Shown here one piece after another: positions 7,177 through 7,575 of a stretch of DNA of 7,575 nt. Source of the DNA: Clostridia bacterium (GTDB taxonomy: Bacteria; Bacillota; Clostridia; Christensenellales; UBA1242); NCBI GenBank assembly GCA_900768425.1, contig CAAGCR010000105.1, forward strand, positions 1 through 7,575. The letters run 5' to 3'. Positions within the stretch are counted from its first letter, which is position 1, and each line of letters starts with the position of its first letter. The translations under genes and the position numbers were made by a program. The notes beneath the pieces are model-generated. The model ran no database searches, was not told the DNA's origin, and saw only the letters and a program-made list of their open reading frames with translations.

Positions 7177-7212
7177 GAAAGCATAGAAAGGTTGCATAGA
7201 AAGGATTAAAAT
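7175..7212 (+). promoter_or_regulatory. Weak candidate promoter for the pilin gene
   Basis: Two sigma-A-like pairs fit. One is TTGAAA (7175-7180), a 16-base gap and TAGAAA (7197-7202). The other is TAGAAA (7184-7189), a 17-base gap and TAAAAT (7207-7212). Each has only one good hexamer, and such matches are easily found by chance in AT-rich DNA. The idea rests mostly on the long leader and on the need for many pilin copies. Confidence 0.25.
7181..7204 (+). repeat. Tandem 11-base direct repeat upstream of the pilin gene
   Basis: GCATAGAAAGG occurs at 7181-7191 and again, perfectly, at 7194-7204, separated by TT (period 13). It lies between the terminator-like hairpin and the pilin SD and overlaps the candidate promoter hexamers. 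It could be a protein-binding site, or a duplicated SD-like AAAGG, although both copies lie too far from ATG 7241 to act as its SD. Confidence 0.6.
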
Positions 7213-7225
7213 TTTTGATTTTTTC

Positions 7226-7243
7226 GGAGGAACTTTTTATATG
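7226..7243 (+). promoter_or_regulatory. Strong ribosome-binding site of the pilin gene
   Basis: GGAGG (7226-7230, extended to GGAGGA) precedes ATG 7241 by 10 bases of A/T-rich spacer. It is the strongest SD in the window, consistent with high pilin expression. Confidence 0.8.
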
Positions 7244-7531
7244 AAAAACATGTTAGCAGCGATTGATTTCAATCCTATTTTGGCTCCCGTTTTGGAAGTC
7301 TTAAATGCAATTTTATGGCCAGCGATTGGCTTGGTTGGTTCTATTGGAACTATTTATTGTATCATCTTGGGCGTTAAACTTGCGAAGGCAGATGAAGCCG
7401 GTTCGAGAGAAAAAGCGAAGAAAGATTTGATTGGTGCGATTATTGGTTTTGTCGTAATTTTCGTATTGATTGTCGGATTGAAAATCGCAATGCCTATCTT
7501 ACAAGATTGGGTTGGAACTCAAATAGCTTAA
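7241..7531 (+). CDS. Small two-helix T4SS pilin-like protein (Mbov_0395/T4SS_pilin type)
   Basis: This 96-residue protein has the layout of the pilin-like conjugation subunits of Gram-positive and mycoplasma T4SSs, VirB2/TrbC-like in role. A short amphipathic N-terminus is followed by a first hydrophobic helix (about 22-47) rich in Gly, a charged cytoplasmic loop with K-A-D-E-A-G-S-R-E-K-A-K-K-D (49-62), and a second hydrophobic helix (about 63-85). The A-K-A-x-x...R-x-x-A-K-x-x-L-I-G-A-I-I-G pattern spanning loop and second helix is the recognisable family feature. No clear cleavable signal peptide is seen; the family is usually inserted through both helices. It has the best SD in the window and its own 260-base leader, so it may be expressed apart from the upstream genes. 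Another gene begins 22 bases downstream. Family call is from pattern recognition. A holin-like membrane protein is the main alternative, but the coupling protein nearby argues against it. Confidence 0.8.
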   Translation: MKNMLAAIDFNPILAPVLEVLNAILWPAIGLVGSIGTIYCIILGVKLAKADEAGSREKAKKDLIGAIIGFVVIFVLIVGLKIAMPILQDWVGTQIA

Positions 7532-7537
7532 ACAAAA

Positions 7538-7556
7538 AAAGGAGCTAGTTTAAATG
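7538..7556 (+). promoter_or_regulatory. Ribosome-binding site of the gene at the right edge
   Basis: AAAGGAG (7538-7544) precedes ATG 7554 by 9 bases. It follows the pilin stop (TAA 7529-7531) by only a few bases, with no terminator between, so the next gene is in the same transcript as the pilin. Confidence 0.7.
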
Positions 7557-7575
7557 AAAAATAAAATACTAATTG
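7554..7575 (+). CDS. Start of the next gene (3' partial)
   Basis: Only seven codons are visible: M-K-N-K-I-L-I. The lysine-rich start followed by hydrophobic residues fits a membrane or exported protein, and a T4SS channel component is expected from position. No family can be assigned from this length. Confidence 0.6.

Larger units (their letters stand above)
6981..7240 (+). other. 260-base noncoding leader between the surface-protein and pilin genes
   Basis: No convincing reading frame with an SD exists here on either strand. It is the only sizeable noncoding stretch in the window. In order it holds a 12-bp hairpin, a two-part inverted repeat, a C-rich stretch (CCCCC at 7129-7133), a small terminator-like hairpin, an 11-base tandem repeat, weak promoter-like hexamers and the pilin SD. 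A 9-base direct repeat, TTCATTTTT, occurs at 7112-7120 and 7161-7169. The density of structure suggests a regulatory 5' leader or a transcription boundary. I matched no known riboswitch class. Confidence 0.6.

Noticed and set aside
1..7575. tRNA, rRNA, CRISPR array, transposase or attachment site
   Set aside because: I saw no regularly spaced repeats, transposase motifs or cloverleaf sequence; the element ends are outside the window.

Overview
The window is strongly AT-rich and densely coded on the + strand. Short Shine-Dalgarno (SD) sites precede TTG and ATG starts, and adjacent genes overlap or nearly abut. All long reading frames end at TAA or TGA, and Trp is written TGG, so this is the standard code and not the Mycoplasma/Spiroplasma code. 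A VirD4/TraG-type coupling ATPase and a small two-helix T4SS pilin-like protein lie close together. This points to an integrative conjugative element or conjugative plasmid of a low-GC Gram-positive bacterium (Bacillota or a close relative). The exact taxon cannot be read from this stretch.

Layout. (1) Positions 3-380 hold the 3' end of a gene running in from the left edge. Its product is very basic and helical, with no recognisable domain; its place before the coupling protein fits the C-terminus of a relaxase or a relaxosome accessory protein. (2) Positions 377-2539 encode the coupling protein: two N-terminal membrane helices, Walker A and Walker B, and a helical C-terminal tail. It starts at TTG and overlaps the previous stop codon. 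(3) Positions 2541-6980 encode a 1,479-residue exported, membrane-anchored surface protein with a signal peptide, an unknown N-terminal region, about ten Ig-like repeat endings, one C-terminal membrane helix and a very acidic cytoplasmic tail. (4) Positions 6981-7240 are a 260-base noncoding leader with a 12-bp hairpin, a larger two-part inverted repeat, a small terminator-like hairpin that shares arm sequences with it, an 11-base tandem repeat and a strong ribosome-binding site. (5) Positions 7241-7531 encode the pilin-like subunit. (6) A further gene starts at 7554 and runs off the right edge.

How the genes may work together. The first three genes look like one translationally coupled unit: possible DNA processing, delivery of DNA to the channel, and a large surface protein that could contact the recipient cell or wall. 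The pilin has its own leader and SD, as expected for a subunit needed in larger amounts, and probably opens the module for the rest of the secretion channel. The least expected part is the giant Ig-repeat surface protein placed between the coupling ATPase and the pilin. Its role in mating is an inference from position and architecture.
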